A stretch of DNA of 64,000 nt from Catenuloplanes niger (GTDB lineage: Bacteria; Actinomycetota; Actinomycetes; Mycobacteriales; Micromonosporaceae), in assembly GCF_031458255.1 (NCBI RefSeq), contig NZ_JAVDYC010000001.1:8480501-8544500 (forward strand), given 5' to 3'. The notes below the pieces were generated by a model that had not been told where the DNA came from, searched no databases, and saw only the letters and a list, made by a program, of their open reading frames with translations. Position numbers and translations under genes: made by a program. Positions 33,008 to 40,724 of this stretch are shown here, piece by piece (positions within the stretch are counted from its first letter, which is position 1; each line of letters opens with the position of its first letter).

Positions 33008-34207
33008 GTGACAGCACAGGCAGCACCGTGGTGGAAACAGGTCGACGACGCGGCGCAGCTGATCACCTCGGCGGTGAACGCCGCGGCGGCCCGGGCCGGC
33101 CGGGACGGCACCTACTCCCCGCCCCGCGGGTCGCCGCCGCCCCGCCGCCGGCGTCGCGCGGCGTCGTTGCGGCACCTGGCCGAGGTGATCCGCGCACACC
33201 GGCTGGCGCCCGGCCGGGCCGTCGACAAGGACGGCGTGGCCGGCGTGCTGGCCGGCGACCTGCGGTACCTCACCGATCCGGTGACGGTCGTCGCGGTCGC
33301 CAAGGCCTCGCACCTCATCGCCGCCGTGCCGTTCGGCGCGGACGACGCGCAACGGCTGACGGTGGCGGTCGACTACCTGAACGCGCTGCTGGCGGCCGCG
33401 CACGAGGCCGACCGGCGGGCACCGGACCGGTTGCCGGTCCCGCGCCCGGCCGCGGCCCTCGTCGCGCGCGACGCCGGCGGCCGGCGCACCGTGGTGACGG
33501 CGAACGCGGCCGCTCCGGGCCCGGCGGCGCCCGGAGCACCCGGCGGGCCGTCGTGGTGGCGGCGCCTGCGGCCCGGCCCGGCGTGGATGGCCCTGGCGGC
33601 GATCTTCGCGACCGGTGTCATCGTCGGCGTGACCGGCTCCCGCCTCGCCGACCCGCGGGCCGGCGCGGCCGAGATCCCGGCGGGTACGCCGGACCGCACC
33701 GGCCCGGCGAACGTGCCGGACCCGGCCGACCCGGTCTGCCTGCCGTCCGGCGCGGCGCGGCCGTCCGGTGCGATGGTGATGGGGCCGGCCGGCAGCCCGG
33801 ACACGGTGTCGCCGAACTGGTGGCCGAACAAGCCCGCCCTGGACCTGGCGCCCACCGACACCGGGTTCGTGGCCAGCGTGCCCGCGGACTCGCTCGCACC
33901 GTCCGACCTGATCGGCATCCGCAGCGGCATCACCATCATCAAGGGCCATCGGTACCGGTTCGACTTCACCGTGCAGAGCGACCGCCGGGAGGAGATCCTG
34001 CTGCGCATCCAGGACGAGGACCCGCCGGCGTACCGGGAGTCGCTGATGGAGAGCGTGCCGGTCGGGCCCACGCCCTGCCGGCTGAGCTACACCTTCACCG
34101 CGGCGGCGACCAGCCGGGCGAGCGGCGAGGTCACGTTCCAGCTCGGCGGCAAGGGCGCCTACCGCGTCACGGTCGAGGACGCGGTCCTCCTCGATCTCAG
34201 CGGCTGA
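33008..34207 (+). CDS. Hypothetical protein: cytosolic helical domain, one membrane helix, extracellular domain
   Basis: A 399-residue protein. Residues about 55-140 look like a regulatory helical domain seen in actinomycete regulators (LRHLAEVIRAHRLAPGRAVDK... TVVAVAKASHLIAAVPF). One membrane helix, WMALAAIFATGVIVGVTGSRL, is at about 195-215. The C-terminal 170 residues are probably extracellular and beta-rich, with two cysteines. AGGGGG precedes the GTG; another GTG lies two codons earlier. Function unknown. It is divergent from the kinase gene. Confidence 0.65.
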   Translation: MTAQAAPWWKQVDDAAQLITSAVNAAAARAGRDGTYSPPRGSPPPRRRRRAASLRHLAEVIRAHRLAPGRAVDKDGVAGVLAGDLRYLTDPVTVVAVAKASHLIAAVPFGADDAQRLTVAVDYLNALLAAAHEADRRAPDRLPVPRPAAALVARDAGGRRTVVTANAAAPGPAAPGAPGGPSWWRRLRPGPAWMALAAIFATGVIVGVTGSRLADPRAGAAEIPAGTPDRTGPANVPDPADPVCLPSGAARPSGAMVMGPAGSPDTVSPNWWPNKPALDLAPTDTGFVASVPADSLAPSDLIGIRSGITIIKGHRYRFDFTVQSDRREEILLRIQDEDPPAYRESLMESVPVGPTPCRLSYTFTAAATSRASGEVTFQLGGKGAYRVTVEDAVLLDLSG

Positions 34208-34375
34208 CCACCCGCGCTCCGCCGCGTTCCGGCCGGCAGTCGGGCCGCCGCCGGCCCGCGTCCGGCTGCGCGAGGCGGCTGTGCGAGGCCCGCCGCGTGT
34301 GGCGTCGTTGCGGGAGGCCGGCTGCGGGTGGTCCAGCGAGGCCGGCCGCGTGTGGATCCGGCTGCGCGGGCCGGC

Positions 34376-34954
34376 TCACGCGCCGGGTGCCGCCAGGGTG
34401 GACGCGTCCGGCCAGGCCATCCGGAACTTGGCCGGCGTGCCGACGAGCCGGGACGGGCCCGCACCGGCCGCGGTGACCGGGTGGCGACCCTCGTTCTGCG
34501 CGCCGAGCGCCAGGTAGAAGCGCTGCGCCGCCACGTTCTGCTCCAGCACCCACAGATGGAGGCGATCCGTGGCCGCCCGCCGGACCACCGCCCGTGCGGC
34601 CTCGGCCAGCAGTCGCCGGCCGATGCCGGCGCGGTGCAGATCGTGGGACACGTGCAGGTTGTCGACCAGGCTGCCCCAGACCGGATCGTGGTCGAGGACG
34701 ACGTGGGCGAAGCCGGCGATCGGTTCGGCCTCGCCGCGGCAGGCGATGATCGTCTCGGTGCCGGCCGGGTCGGCGAGCCGCGCAGACCAGACGGCCTGCC
34801 GCTCCGCGACCAGTTCACCGTCCAGATAGGAGTCGGCGTAGGCGCCGCGGTAGTGGCGTCGCCAGCTGTCCGCGTGCAGCGCGCCGATCGACGCGGCGTC
34901 GTCGGCGGTGCCGGGGCGGAGGGCGATCCGCGGGCGGGAGGTGCTGGTCGGCAC
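34376..34954 (-). CDS. GNAT-family N-acetyltransferase
   Basis: A 192-residue GNAT enzyme. The acetyl-CoA loop is HDLHRAGIGRRLLAEAARAV (R/QxxGxG/A), preceded by strand GSLVDNLHVS and followed by LHLWVLEQNVAAQRFYLALGA, a complete GNAT core. GGAGGCCACC directly precedes the GTG start. Substrate unknown. The 168 bp downstream hold only degenerate GC-rich repeats. Confidence 0.88.
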   Translation of the reverse strand: MPTSTSRPRIALRPGTADDAASIGALHADSWRRHYRGAYADSYLDGELVAERQAVWSARLADPAGTETIIACRGEAEPIAGFAHVVLDHDPVWGSLVDNLHVSHDLHRAGIGRRLLAEAARAVVRRAATDRLHLWVLEQNVAAQRFYLALGAQNEGRHPVTAAGAGPSRLVGTPAKFRMAWPDASTLAAPGA

Positions 34955-35262
34955 GGTGGCCTCCGGTCGCGGTGGTTGCCCGGCACGACCGTGCCGGACC
35001 GGGTCATCGCCCGGGGCATCCCGGCCGCGAGACGGAGGGTTGCCGGCCGGCGAGCCGGGGCTTCGCGCCGGCGCTCATGACCTGCCGCGCCAGACTACCA
35101 ACCGCATCCACCGAGGCCGGCCCACACCGCGCTCCGGCCACCGACAGCGGCAGCACCGGCCCACGTCCGGCGTGCCGGTTCGTGGCGCGGTCGCGCTGCT
35201 GGCAGAACGCGCCCGGCCGGTCGATCGGCCGGCCACGGCCGTGTGGCGTGCGGGGCGGCGGC
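34955..35262. other. Gene-free stretch
   Basis: These 308 bases hold no convincing reading frame. Apart from the GNAT ribosome site at the left end I see no terminator, repeat or RNA gene. Confidence 0.6.
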
Positions 35263-36120
35263 TCAGTCGGTGAAGGCCGTGACGAACGAGGACACGCATG
35301 ACGCGGGGGTGGCGTGCGAGGTGACGACGTACCCGGCGATGGTGACCGGTGGGTCCAGTGGCACCTGCCGGATCCGCGCCGACCGGGCCCCGGTGGCCCG
35401 CTCGGCCGGCAGCACCGTCCAGGCGCGGGGGTCGTCGCCGACCGCGAACAGCACGTGCACCGGGTCTCCGGCCGGCGGCCGGGACGGGGTGACCGGCAGC
35501 GCGGCCACGATCGCGTCGAACAGCGACGGATCGTGCCGGCGGTCCGGCAGGAGCAGCCCGTCCGGGTCGAGGTCCCGGACGTCGACACCGGTCCGCCCGG
35601 CCGCCGGGTGTTCCCGGGCCACGATCGCGTGCAGCGGGTCCGACCAGGTGTGCACGACGGCCGTACCGGCCGGGGAGGTGGTGCCCCGCACCAGCGCCAG
35701 GTCGAGTTCGCCGTCGCGGACCGCGTCCAGCCGCGCCGGTTCCGGCAGGTCGATCAGCACCGGCTCGGCCGGCCGCGGCCCGTCGCGCAGCCGGGTGAGC
35801 ACCCGGTCGAGCCGGTCGGTGACGCACGACTCGACGCCGATCCGCAGCGTCGCGGCCCGCTCGCCGGCCACCACCCGCACCCGGGCGGCCGCGGCCAGCG
35901 TCTCCCGGGCGGCGTCGAGAACGCGCCGACCGGCCGGGGTGAGCGTGACCCGCCGGGACGTGCGGTCGAGCAGTTGCACGCCGAGTTCGCGTTCCAGCCG
36001 GGCGATCTGCTGACTGACCGCGGGTTGCACGATGTGCAGCCGCTCGGCCGCGCGCCCGAAGTGCAGCTCCTCGGCGACGGTCACGAAGTAGCGCAACGCC
36101 TTCAGTTCCACCCACCTCAT
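35263..36120 (-). CDS. LysR-family transcriptional regulator
   Basis: A 285-residue LTTR. The winged HTH is at about 5-63 (LKALRYFVTVAEELHFGRAAERL...VSQQIARLERELG), followed by an effector-binding domain with periplasmic-binding-protein fold. It is divergent from an F420/LLM oxidoreductase with an ATC-N9-GAT site between, the classic LysR arrangement in which the regulator controls its neighbour. Confidence 0.92.
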   Translation of the reverse strand: MRWVELKALRYFVTVAEELHFGRAAERLHIVQPAVSQQIARLERELGVQLLDRTSRRVTLTPAGRRVLDAARETLAAAARVRVVAGERAATLRIGVESCVTDRLDRVLTRLRDGPRPAEPVLIDLPEPARLDAVRDGELDLALVRGTTSPAGTAVVHTWSDPLHAIVAREHPAAGRTGVDVRDLDPDGLLLPDRRHDPSLFDAIVAALPVTPSRPPAGDPVHVLFAVGDDPRAWTVLPAERATGARSARIRQVPLDPPVTIAGYVVTSHATPASCVSSFVTAFTD

Positions 36121-36122
36121 CT

Positions 36123-36137
36123 ATCACAAAAAGTGAT
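36123..36137. promoter_or_regulatory. LysR box (ATC-N9-GAT)
   Basis: ATCACAAAAAGTGAT is a 5-bp inverted repeat that also satisfies T-N11-A. It lies three bases upstream of the lysR start codon and 57 bases before the divergent oxidoreductase start, where an autoregulatory LTTR site is expected. Confidence 0.65.
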
Positions 36138-36194
36138 CGCTGCGGAGCGAGGTCGGCCATCGATTCCGCGGGCGCGAGCCGCTGGGATGGTCGT

Positions 36195-37076
36195 ATGCGC
36201 ATCGGAACCGCCCTTCTGTACGCCGCGACGCCCGCCGACACGGTGGCCGCCGCGGCCGACGCCGCCCGGCGCGGCCTGGACAGCTTCTGGACCAACCAGA
36301 TGGCCGGTGGCTGGGACCCGCTCACGCTGCTGGCCGGGCTCCGCGAGCGTCCCGCCGAGATCGGCACCGCGGTCGTGCTCACCTACCCGCGGCACCCGGT
36401 GACCATGGCGTCGGAGGCGCTCACGCTGCAGGCCGCCGGCGGTGGCCTGACGCTCGGCGTCGGCCCCGGCCACGCCTGGTACGTCGAGCACGCGCTCGGC
36501 CTGCCCTACACGTCGCCGCTGCGGCACACCCGGGAGTACCTGACGGCGCTCCGCCCGCTGCTGCACGGCGAGCCGGCCCGGCTGACCGGTGAGTTCGTCA
36601 CGGTCGACACCGCGCTCGACATCAGCGCGCCCGCGCCGCCGGTGCTGCTGGCCGCGCTCGGCCCGAAGATGCTCCGTGTCGCCCACGACCTGGCCGACGG
36701 CGTCGTCGCGACCTGGGTCACGCCGGAGATCGTCGCCGAGCGCCTGGTGCCCAGCCAGCCGCCCGGCGCCCGGATCGTGGTCAGCCTGGTCACGGTGCTG
36801 ACCACCGACCCGGACGCGGCCCGCGAACGGATCGCCCGTGACTTCGGCGCCGCCGGTGAGCTGCCGGCCTACGCCGCCTCGCTGCGCCGGGCCGGTCTGA
36901 CCGGCATCGCCGACACCGTGGCCGTGGGCGACGAGTCCGTGATCGCGGCCGCCGTCGACCGGCTCCGCGACGCCGGCGCCACCGACGTCGTGCTCATCCC
37001 GTCCGGCGACCCGGCCGCCCGCGCCCGCACCCTCGACGTCGTGACCAGGTCACATTCCTCCGCCGGTACGTCGTAG
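36195..37076 (+). CDS. LLM-class (F420-dependent type) oxidoreductase
   Basis: A 293-residue luciferase-like TIM-barrel enzyme. RIGTALLYAATPADTV, the segment GLDSFWTNQMAGGWDPLTLL, and TYPRHPVTMASEALTLQAAGG GLTLGVGPGH follow the F420-dependent LLM subgroup pattern. It probably transfers hydride with F420 rather than FMN, but the cofactor is inferred. It is divergent from a LysR gene that likely controls it. Confidence 0.82.
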   Translation: MRIGTALLYAATPADTVAAAADAARRGLDSFWTNQMAGGWDPLTLLAGLRERPAEIGTAVVLTYPRHPVTMASEALTLQAAGGGLTLGVGPGHAWYVEHALGLPYTSPLRHTREYLTALRPLLHGEPARLTGEFVTVDTALDISAPAPPVLLAALGPKMLRVAHDLADGVVATWVTPEIVAERLVPSQPPGARIVVSLVTVLTTDPDAARERIARDFGAAGELPAYAASLRRAGLTGIADTVAVGDESVIAAAVDRLRDAGATDVVLIPSGDPAARARTLDVVTRSHSSAGTS

Positions 37077-37179
37077 AGCTCCGGAACGCTCGGCCGTCCC
37101 GGGGCCGGTGCGGCTCCCGGGACGGTACCGGCGGCGACGCGGCATCGCGCGGGCCGGTGCGCGGACGCCGGGCGGCCGG

Positions 37180-38256
37180 TCAGGACGCCGGCCCGGCCTC
37201 GACGGTGGCGGTGAAGTCGGTCAGCGAGGTCGAGCGGACCGGGGCCGGCGGGTTGGACCGGACCGCGACGGTGGCGTGGACGGTGAGGTGCAGGCGGGTC
37301 GTCTCGCCGGCGCGGATGTCGACCGGCACCCGGACCGGCGTGACGGTGACCTGCGGCGCGACGCCCGGCACGTTGTCCGGCGTGGCCGGTGCCTGCGGCG
37401 TGACCAGCAGCTCGTGCGGCCCCGGCGGGAGGCGGTAGGCCCAGTTCTGCCAGGCGAGGCGCCGGGACCGGCCGTCGATGGTCAGGCGTGGCCAGGGGAT
37501 CCAGGTGTTGCGATCGACGGTGGGCCGCAGGATCATGTCGCGGCCGTCCTTGGAGTACTTCAGCGTCGTGTCCGCGGTGAGCAGCAGCACGCCGTGCGTG
37601 GTGTCGGCGACGCCGGGCGGCACGTCCGCGTGACCGAGGAACATGCCGTCCTCCGCCTCGGCCGGGTCGGTCCGGCCCTCGGCGGCGGTGGAGACCGCGA
37701 CCCGGTAGCGGTCGTCGATCACCTTCTTGATCCGGCCGACCCCGAACAGCGCGAGCGGGAACGCCGCCAGCATGCCGATGAGCACGACCACTCCGCCGAG
37801 CCCGCCGAGCAGCTGCGGCACGACCGCCATCGCGGCGAAGCCGGCGACGATGCCCCACGCGTGCGGTCCCGGCCGCCGCCGTGCCTGGGCCGCGGGCACC
37901 AGGATGCCGGGCACCCGCCCGTACGTGGCCGGGCTCCACATGTGCCACTCGGTGATCTCGCCCGCGACCGCCTCGACCCGCCGGATCGACTCGGCGCCGG
38001 TGTCGTCGCGGACCTCGACGAGGTGCGTGCCCGGTTCGACGACCGCGACCGCGCGGTCGAGACCGTGCCACAGCGGCCGGTCGTCCACGCCGATCGCCCG
38101 GGCCGCGCGGAAGTGCGGTGAGTCGAACCCGCCGCGGCGGACCCGGATCGCGATGCCGGCCGTGCCGGGCGGCAGCGCGGGCGCCGGCGCGGTGGCCGGC
38201 CACGGCAGGACGGGCGTGCCGGGGAACGGTTTCGGCGCGTCGAACGGGTTGCTCAC
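37180..38256 (-). CDS. Membrane protein of a type VII secretion-like cassette
   Basis: A 358-residue protein. The N-terminal third is soluble and beta-rich (IAIRVRRGGFDSPHFRAARAIGVD). Two membrane helices lie at about 155-205 (GIVAGFAAMAVVPQLLG, VVVLIGMLAAFPLALFGVG). The C-terminal part is again beta-rich. No known family is recognised. The GTG overlaps the stop of the WXG-domain gene upstream (GTGA), so it is translated with the cassette and may anchor or present its products at the membrane. Confidence 0.7.
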   Translation of the reverse strand: MSNPFDAPKPFPGTPVLPWPATAPAPALPPGTAGIAIRVRRGGFDSPHFRAARAIGVDDRPLWHGLDRAVAVVEPGTHLVEVRDDTGAESIRRVEAVAGEITEWHMWSPATYGRVPGILVPAAQARRRPGPHAWGIVAGFAAMAVVPQLLGGLGGVVVLIGMLAAFPLALFGVGRIKKVIDDRYRVAVSTAAEGRTDPAEAEDGMFLGHADVPPGVADTTHGVLLLTADTTLKYSKDGRDMILRPTVDRNTWIPWPRLTIDGRSRRLAWQNWAYRLPPGPHELLVTPQAPATPDNVPGVAPQVTVTPVRVPVDIRAGETTRLHLTVHATVAVRSNPPAPVRSTSLTDFTATVEAGPAS

Positions 38257-39320
38257 CGGGTCACGTCCAATCCGGCCTCGATCTCCTCGGGGGACATGTC
38301 CGTACCGTCGGCGGTGGCGTTCTTCGCGGCGCCGGTGGTGACGTTGTTGCCGATCGGGCCGACGTAGCCGCGCGGGTCGGAGAGCACGTCGCCGGCGATC
38401 CGGGCGACCATGGAGAGCGTGGCGGGCGCGGCGTGGCCGAGGCCTTCCGCGGTGAACTGCACGACGCTCTGGCCGACCTTGGCCTTCAGTGCGGCGGGGA
38501 GCACCTTCGCCAGGACCGCGCCCATCTTCTGCAGCAGCGAGACCACCTTGTCGATGATCCGGACCGCGCGGCTGGTGGCGATCGTGGCCTGGACGCCGGT
38601 CGCGGCCCCGGCGGCCGCGACGGACGCGCCCGCGGTGGGGACCGCGGCCGCCATCGCGATGCCCCATTCGATGATCATCCACTCGATCAACGTGGCGATG
38701 ATGCCGATGATGATCTGCTGCGCCGCCCCCATGATCTTCGAGAAGAGCGTGAGCAGACCGCTGATCGACGCGGCCTCGCCGCCGGTCGCCTCGACCGCGT
38801 TCGCGAATTCGTGCAGCCGGGTCTTGGCGGCGTCCGCGTCCTTGCCCTGCCACTCGATCAGGTCGTCGTCCGCGGCCTGCCGGGCGGCGGCGGCCAGCGG
38901 CACGAGCGCCTCGCCGAGCTGCTTCCACTGCGCCGCGTACGGCTCCATCCGCTCGGCGTTGCCGGTGACCAGGCTGAGCAGGTCCTCCAGCGGCTGGATG
39001 AAGTCGATCAGGAAGGTCAGCCCGGCCGAGATCAGCCAGTTCAGCGGGTCGATGGCGAACGAGACCGCGTTGCCGGTGAGGTCGGCGGCGGAGGAGTACA
39101 GGTCCGTCCAGTCGCCCTGGGTGACACCGGAGTAGGCGTTCTTGACCGGGTCGGCGAGCGGGATGACCGAGCCCGGGTCGGTGTCGATCACCCCGGCCGC
39201 GTACGGGCTGGACGGCTTGTCGTTGTTGCTGATGTACGCGTCCGTGCCCGTGGTGTCCCGCGGCTTCGGTGGCGGGGGTGTGGGCGCCGGGCCGGGCTGC
39301 GGCGTGGGGACGTCCGTCAC
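38253..39320 (-). CDS. WXG-domain type VII secretion-like protein
   Basis: A 355-residue protein. A Pro-rich start (TPQPGPAPTPPPPKP) precedes a segment rich in hydrophobic helices. At about 110-180 a WXG100-like helical hairpin contains IEWQGKDADAAKTRLHEF, with W-Q-G at the turn. A membrane-like Ile/Ala stretch (IIIGIIATLIEWMIIEWGIAMAA) follows at about 200-225. Coupled by GTGA overlaps to genes on both sides. Probably a substrate or scaffold of an ESX-like secretion system; no toxin motif is visible. Confidence 0.65.
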   Translation of the reverse strand: MTDVPTPQPGPAPTPPPPKPRDTTGTDAYISNNDKPSSPYAAGVIDTDPGSVIPLADPVKNAYSGVTQGDWTDLYSSAADLTGNAVSFAIDPLNWLISAGLTFLIDFIQPLEDLLSLVTGNAERMEPYAAQWKQLGEALVPLAAAARQAADDDLIEWQGKDADAAKTRLHEFANAVEATGGEAASISGLLTLFSKIMGAAQQIIIGIIATLIEWMIIEWGIAMAAAVPTAGASVAAAGAATGVQATIATSRAVRIIDKVVSLLQKMGAVLAKVLPAALKAKVGQSVVQFTAEGLGHAAPATLSMVARIAGDVLSDPRGYVGPIGNNVTTGAAKNATADGTDMSPEEIEAGLDVTR

Positions 39321-39646
39321 GACCCACTCCCGGAGAGCTTGTCCTGGAAGCGCTTGAACGCCGCGTTGAGCGCCTCGTCGAGCTGGGTGTACGCGTCCGC
39401 GTTCGCCGTGATCGCGCCGTGCTGGGAGTCGAACGCCTTGGCGATCAGGCCGACGTGCTCGCGTACCTCGTCGGCCTTGCCGTTGTAGTAGCCGACGAAC
39501 AGCAGTCCGAGCCCGCCCCACAGCACGCCCGGCGGGTCGGCCGCGGCCATCGCGGTCTTGATCTGGTCGGCGCTGGTGCTGAGCCCTTTGAGCACCTGGG
39601 CCGTGCCGGTCAGCTTGTCGGTCGGGACGATGACGCCGTCAGCCAC
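39317..39646 (-). CDS. WXG100-like small protein (type VII secretion target)
   Basis: A 109-residue helical protein of WXG100 size. Two long helices flank a turn containing VLWGGLG, in place of the canonical WxG. The C-terminal AFDSQHGAITANADAYTQLDEALNAAF fits the second helix, which often carries the ESX export signal. It overlaps the YbaB-like gene upstream by eight bases and the larger WXG protein downstream by GTGA. Likely exported as a dimer. Confidence 0.7.
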   Translation of the reverse strand: MADGVIVPTDKLTGTAQVLKGLSTSADQIKTAMAAADPPGVLWGGLGLLFVGYYNGKADEVREHVGLIAKAFDSQHGAITANADAYTQLDEALNAAFKRFQDKLSGSGS

Positions 39647-40037
39647 GGCCGTCTCCTCTCCTGCGCTCCGCGATCCGGTCCCGGGTGTGCTCCGGGATCG
39701 CGTCCCGCACCCGTTCCGCGGTCCGCTCGCCGTTGATGCCCTGGCCCAGCTCGGTCAGTCGCAGCGCGCGGTCGGCCTGCGCCTCCCGGATCGCCACCAT
39801 GATCATTTCGGCGAGATGGGCGCCGCGCCGCAGCGCCGAGTCGGGGATGTCGAGCCGGGACACCAGCCCGTCCTCGTCGACCTCGGCGCGCACGCTGCCG
39901 TCCTCGGAGAACCCCTCGCCGGTCAGCGCGCCGGCCTCGGCGAGGTAGCTCTCCAGCCGGGCCGTGTCGTGCTGGTTGCGGGCGCGCACGCGCTCGATGA
40001 GCGCGAGCACCTCCTCCTGGTTCTCGAAGGCCCTCAT
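39639..40037 (-). CDS. YbaB/EbfC-like protein of the type VII cassette (132 aa)
   Basis: A 132-residue protein with YbaB/EbfC-type core: an N-terminal helix (RAFENQEEVLALIERVRARN), strands GSVRAEVDEDGLVSRLDIPDSAL, then a long helix (AHLAEMIMVAIREAQADRAL). The family is best known for nucleoid-associated proteins, but actinomycete paralogues in ESX loci may act as chaperones. Overlaps its neighbours on both sides, so is part of one transcript. Confidence 0.68.
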   Translation of the reverse strand: MRAFENQEEVLALIERVRARNQHDTARLESYLAEAGALTGEGFSEDGSVRAEVDEDGLVSRLDIPDSALRRGAHLAEMIMVAIREAQADRALRLTELGQGINGERTAERVRDAIPEHTRDRIAERRRGDGRG

Positions 40038-40354
40038 CGCGGCGCCTGCCGCAGCCGGGCCCGCAGCTCGCTCAGTGACGGCGCCGGTGGTCCCAGCGTG
40101 GAGGAGCCGGTCAGCGCGGTGCGAATCTCCGCGTCCACCTGCGCGTTCGCCGCGCGGATCGTGCGCACCACCAGCTCGCCGAGCTGCGCGCCGGTGAGCC
40201 GGAACGCGCGCGGGCTCAGCTCCACCGAGCGCACCGCGCCACGCGGCCCGGCCACCACGGTCACCTCGTGGTCCTCGCTGGTCAGTTCCGCGGTCGCGGT
40301 CGCGACGACCTCCTGCACCTGCCGCATGCGCGCCGCGATGTCGATGTGATCCAT
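40034..40354 (-). CDS. YbaB/EbfC-like protein of the type VII cassette (106 aa)
   Basis: A 106-residue YbaB/EbfC-like protein and a diverged paralogue of the next gene: helix AARMRQVQEVVATATAELTS, strands HEVTVVAGPRGAVRSVELSPRAF, helix GAQLGELVVRTIRAANAQV. The ATG was chosen for GGAGGG upstream and because the domain starts there. It is first in the five-gene leftward cassette. The two YbaB-like proteins may form a heterodimer. Confidence 0.68.
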   Translation of the reverse strand: MDHIDIAARMRQVQEVVATATAELTSEDHEVTVVAGPRGAVRSVELSPRAFRLTGAQLGELVVRTIRAANAQVDAEIRTALTGSSTLGPPAPSLSELRARLRQAPR

Positions 40355-40455
40355 GGGCCCCGTTCCCTCCGGCCCGGGCCGGATCTCCCCGGGCTGGTCA
40401 CACCCTAGAGGACCATGTCGAGCCGGGTGGGGCACCCTACGGCGCAATGCTGCCC

Positions 40456-40473
40456 AACCCTATCGGCGAAGTA
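40456..40473 (+). promoter_or_regulatory. Conserved 18-bp element upstream of the organosulfur operon
   Basis: AACCCTATCGGCGAAGTA matches the element upstream of metNIQ at 16 of 18 positions. A -10-like TATGAT overlaps its right end (40472-40477), so a bound regulator would interfere with RNA polymerase. It lies about 60 bases before the leader-peptide start. Confidence 0.6.
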
Positions 40474-40533
40474 TGATTAGGTCAACGGTTTGCGCCGCTC
40501 ACGTGCGATAGCCGACACCCGGAGGTCATCTCG

Positions 40534-40647
40534 TTGACACCCCGGCACGCTCCGCGCTGGACTGGTCACATGTGCGGCACGCTGCGGCTCACCATCCGCG
40601 GCCACATCGACTTCGGTCGCGTGTGGTCGGCGTCCTGTCCGGCCTGA
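40534..40647 (+). CDS. Cys-containing leader peptide of the sulfur operon
   Basis: A 37-codon reading frame starting TTG, with GGAGG eight bases upstream. An internal ATG would give a 25-residue version. The C-terminal half, LRLTIRGHIDFGRVWSASCPA, has the pattern L-x-x-R-x-H-[IV]-D-x-x-R-x-x-S-A-x-C seen in short actinomycete leader peptides placed before cysteine and sulfur genes (from memory, not searched). The penultimate Cys codon TGT is at 40636-40638, and the segment around it is complementary to the ribosome site of the next gene. A Cys-sensing cis-regulator is inferred. Confidence 0.7.
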   Translation: MTPRHAPRWTGHMCGTLRLTIRGHIDFGRVWSASCPA

Positions 40648-40716
40648 TCCGAACCCCTCCGCATCACGCACCACACCCCAGCGCCGGGGCGAAGCCATGC
40701 CCGAATCCGGACAGGA
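40633..40716 (+). promoter_or_regulatory. Predicted translational attenuator pairing leader Cys codon with downstream Shine-Dalgarno
   Basis: TCCTGTCCGG (40633-40642), spanning the leader's Ser-Cys-Pro codons, is perfectly complementary to CCGGACAGGA (40707-40716), which includes the AGGA of the solute-binding protein's ribosome site. A ribosome stalled at the Cys codon would cover the first arm and free the site. The pairing is seen directly; the mechanism is inferred. Confidence 0.6.
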
Positions 40717-40724
40717 GCACCTTC

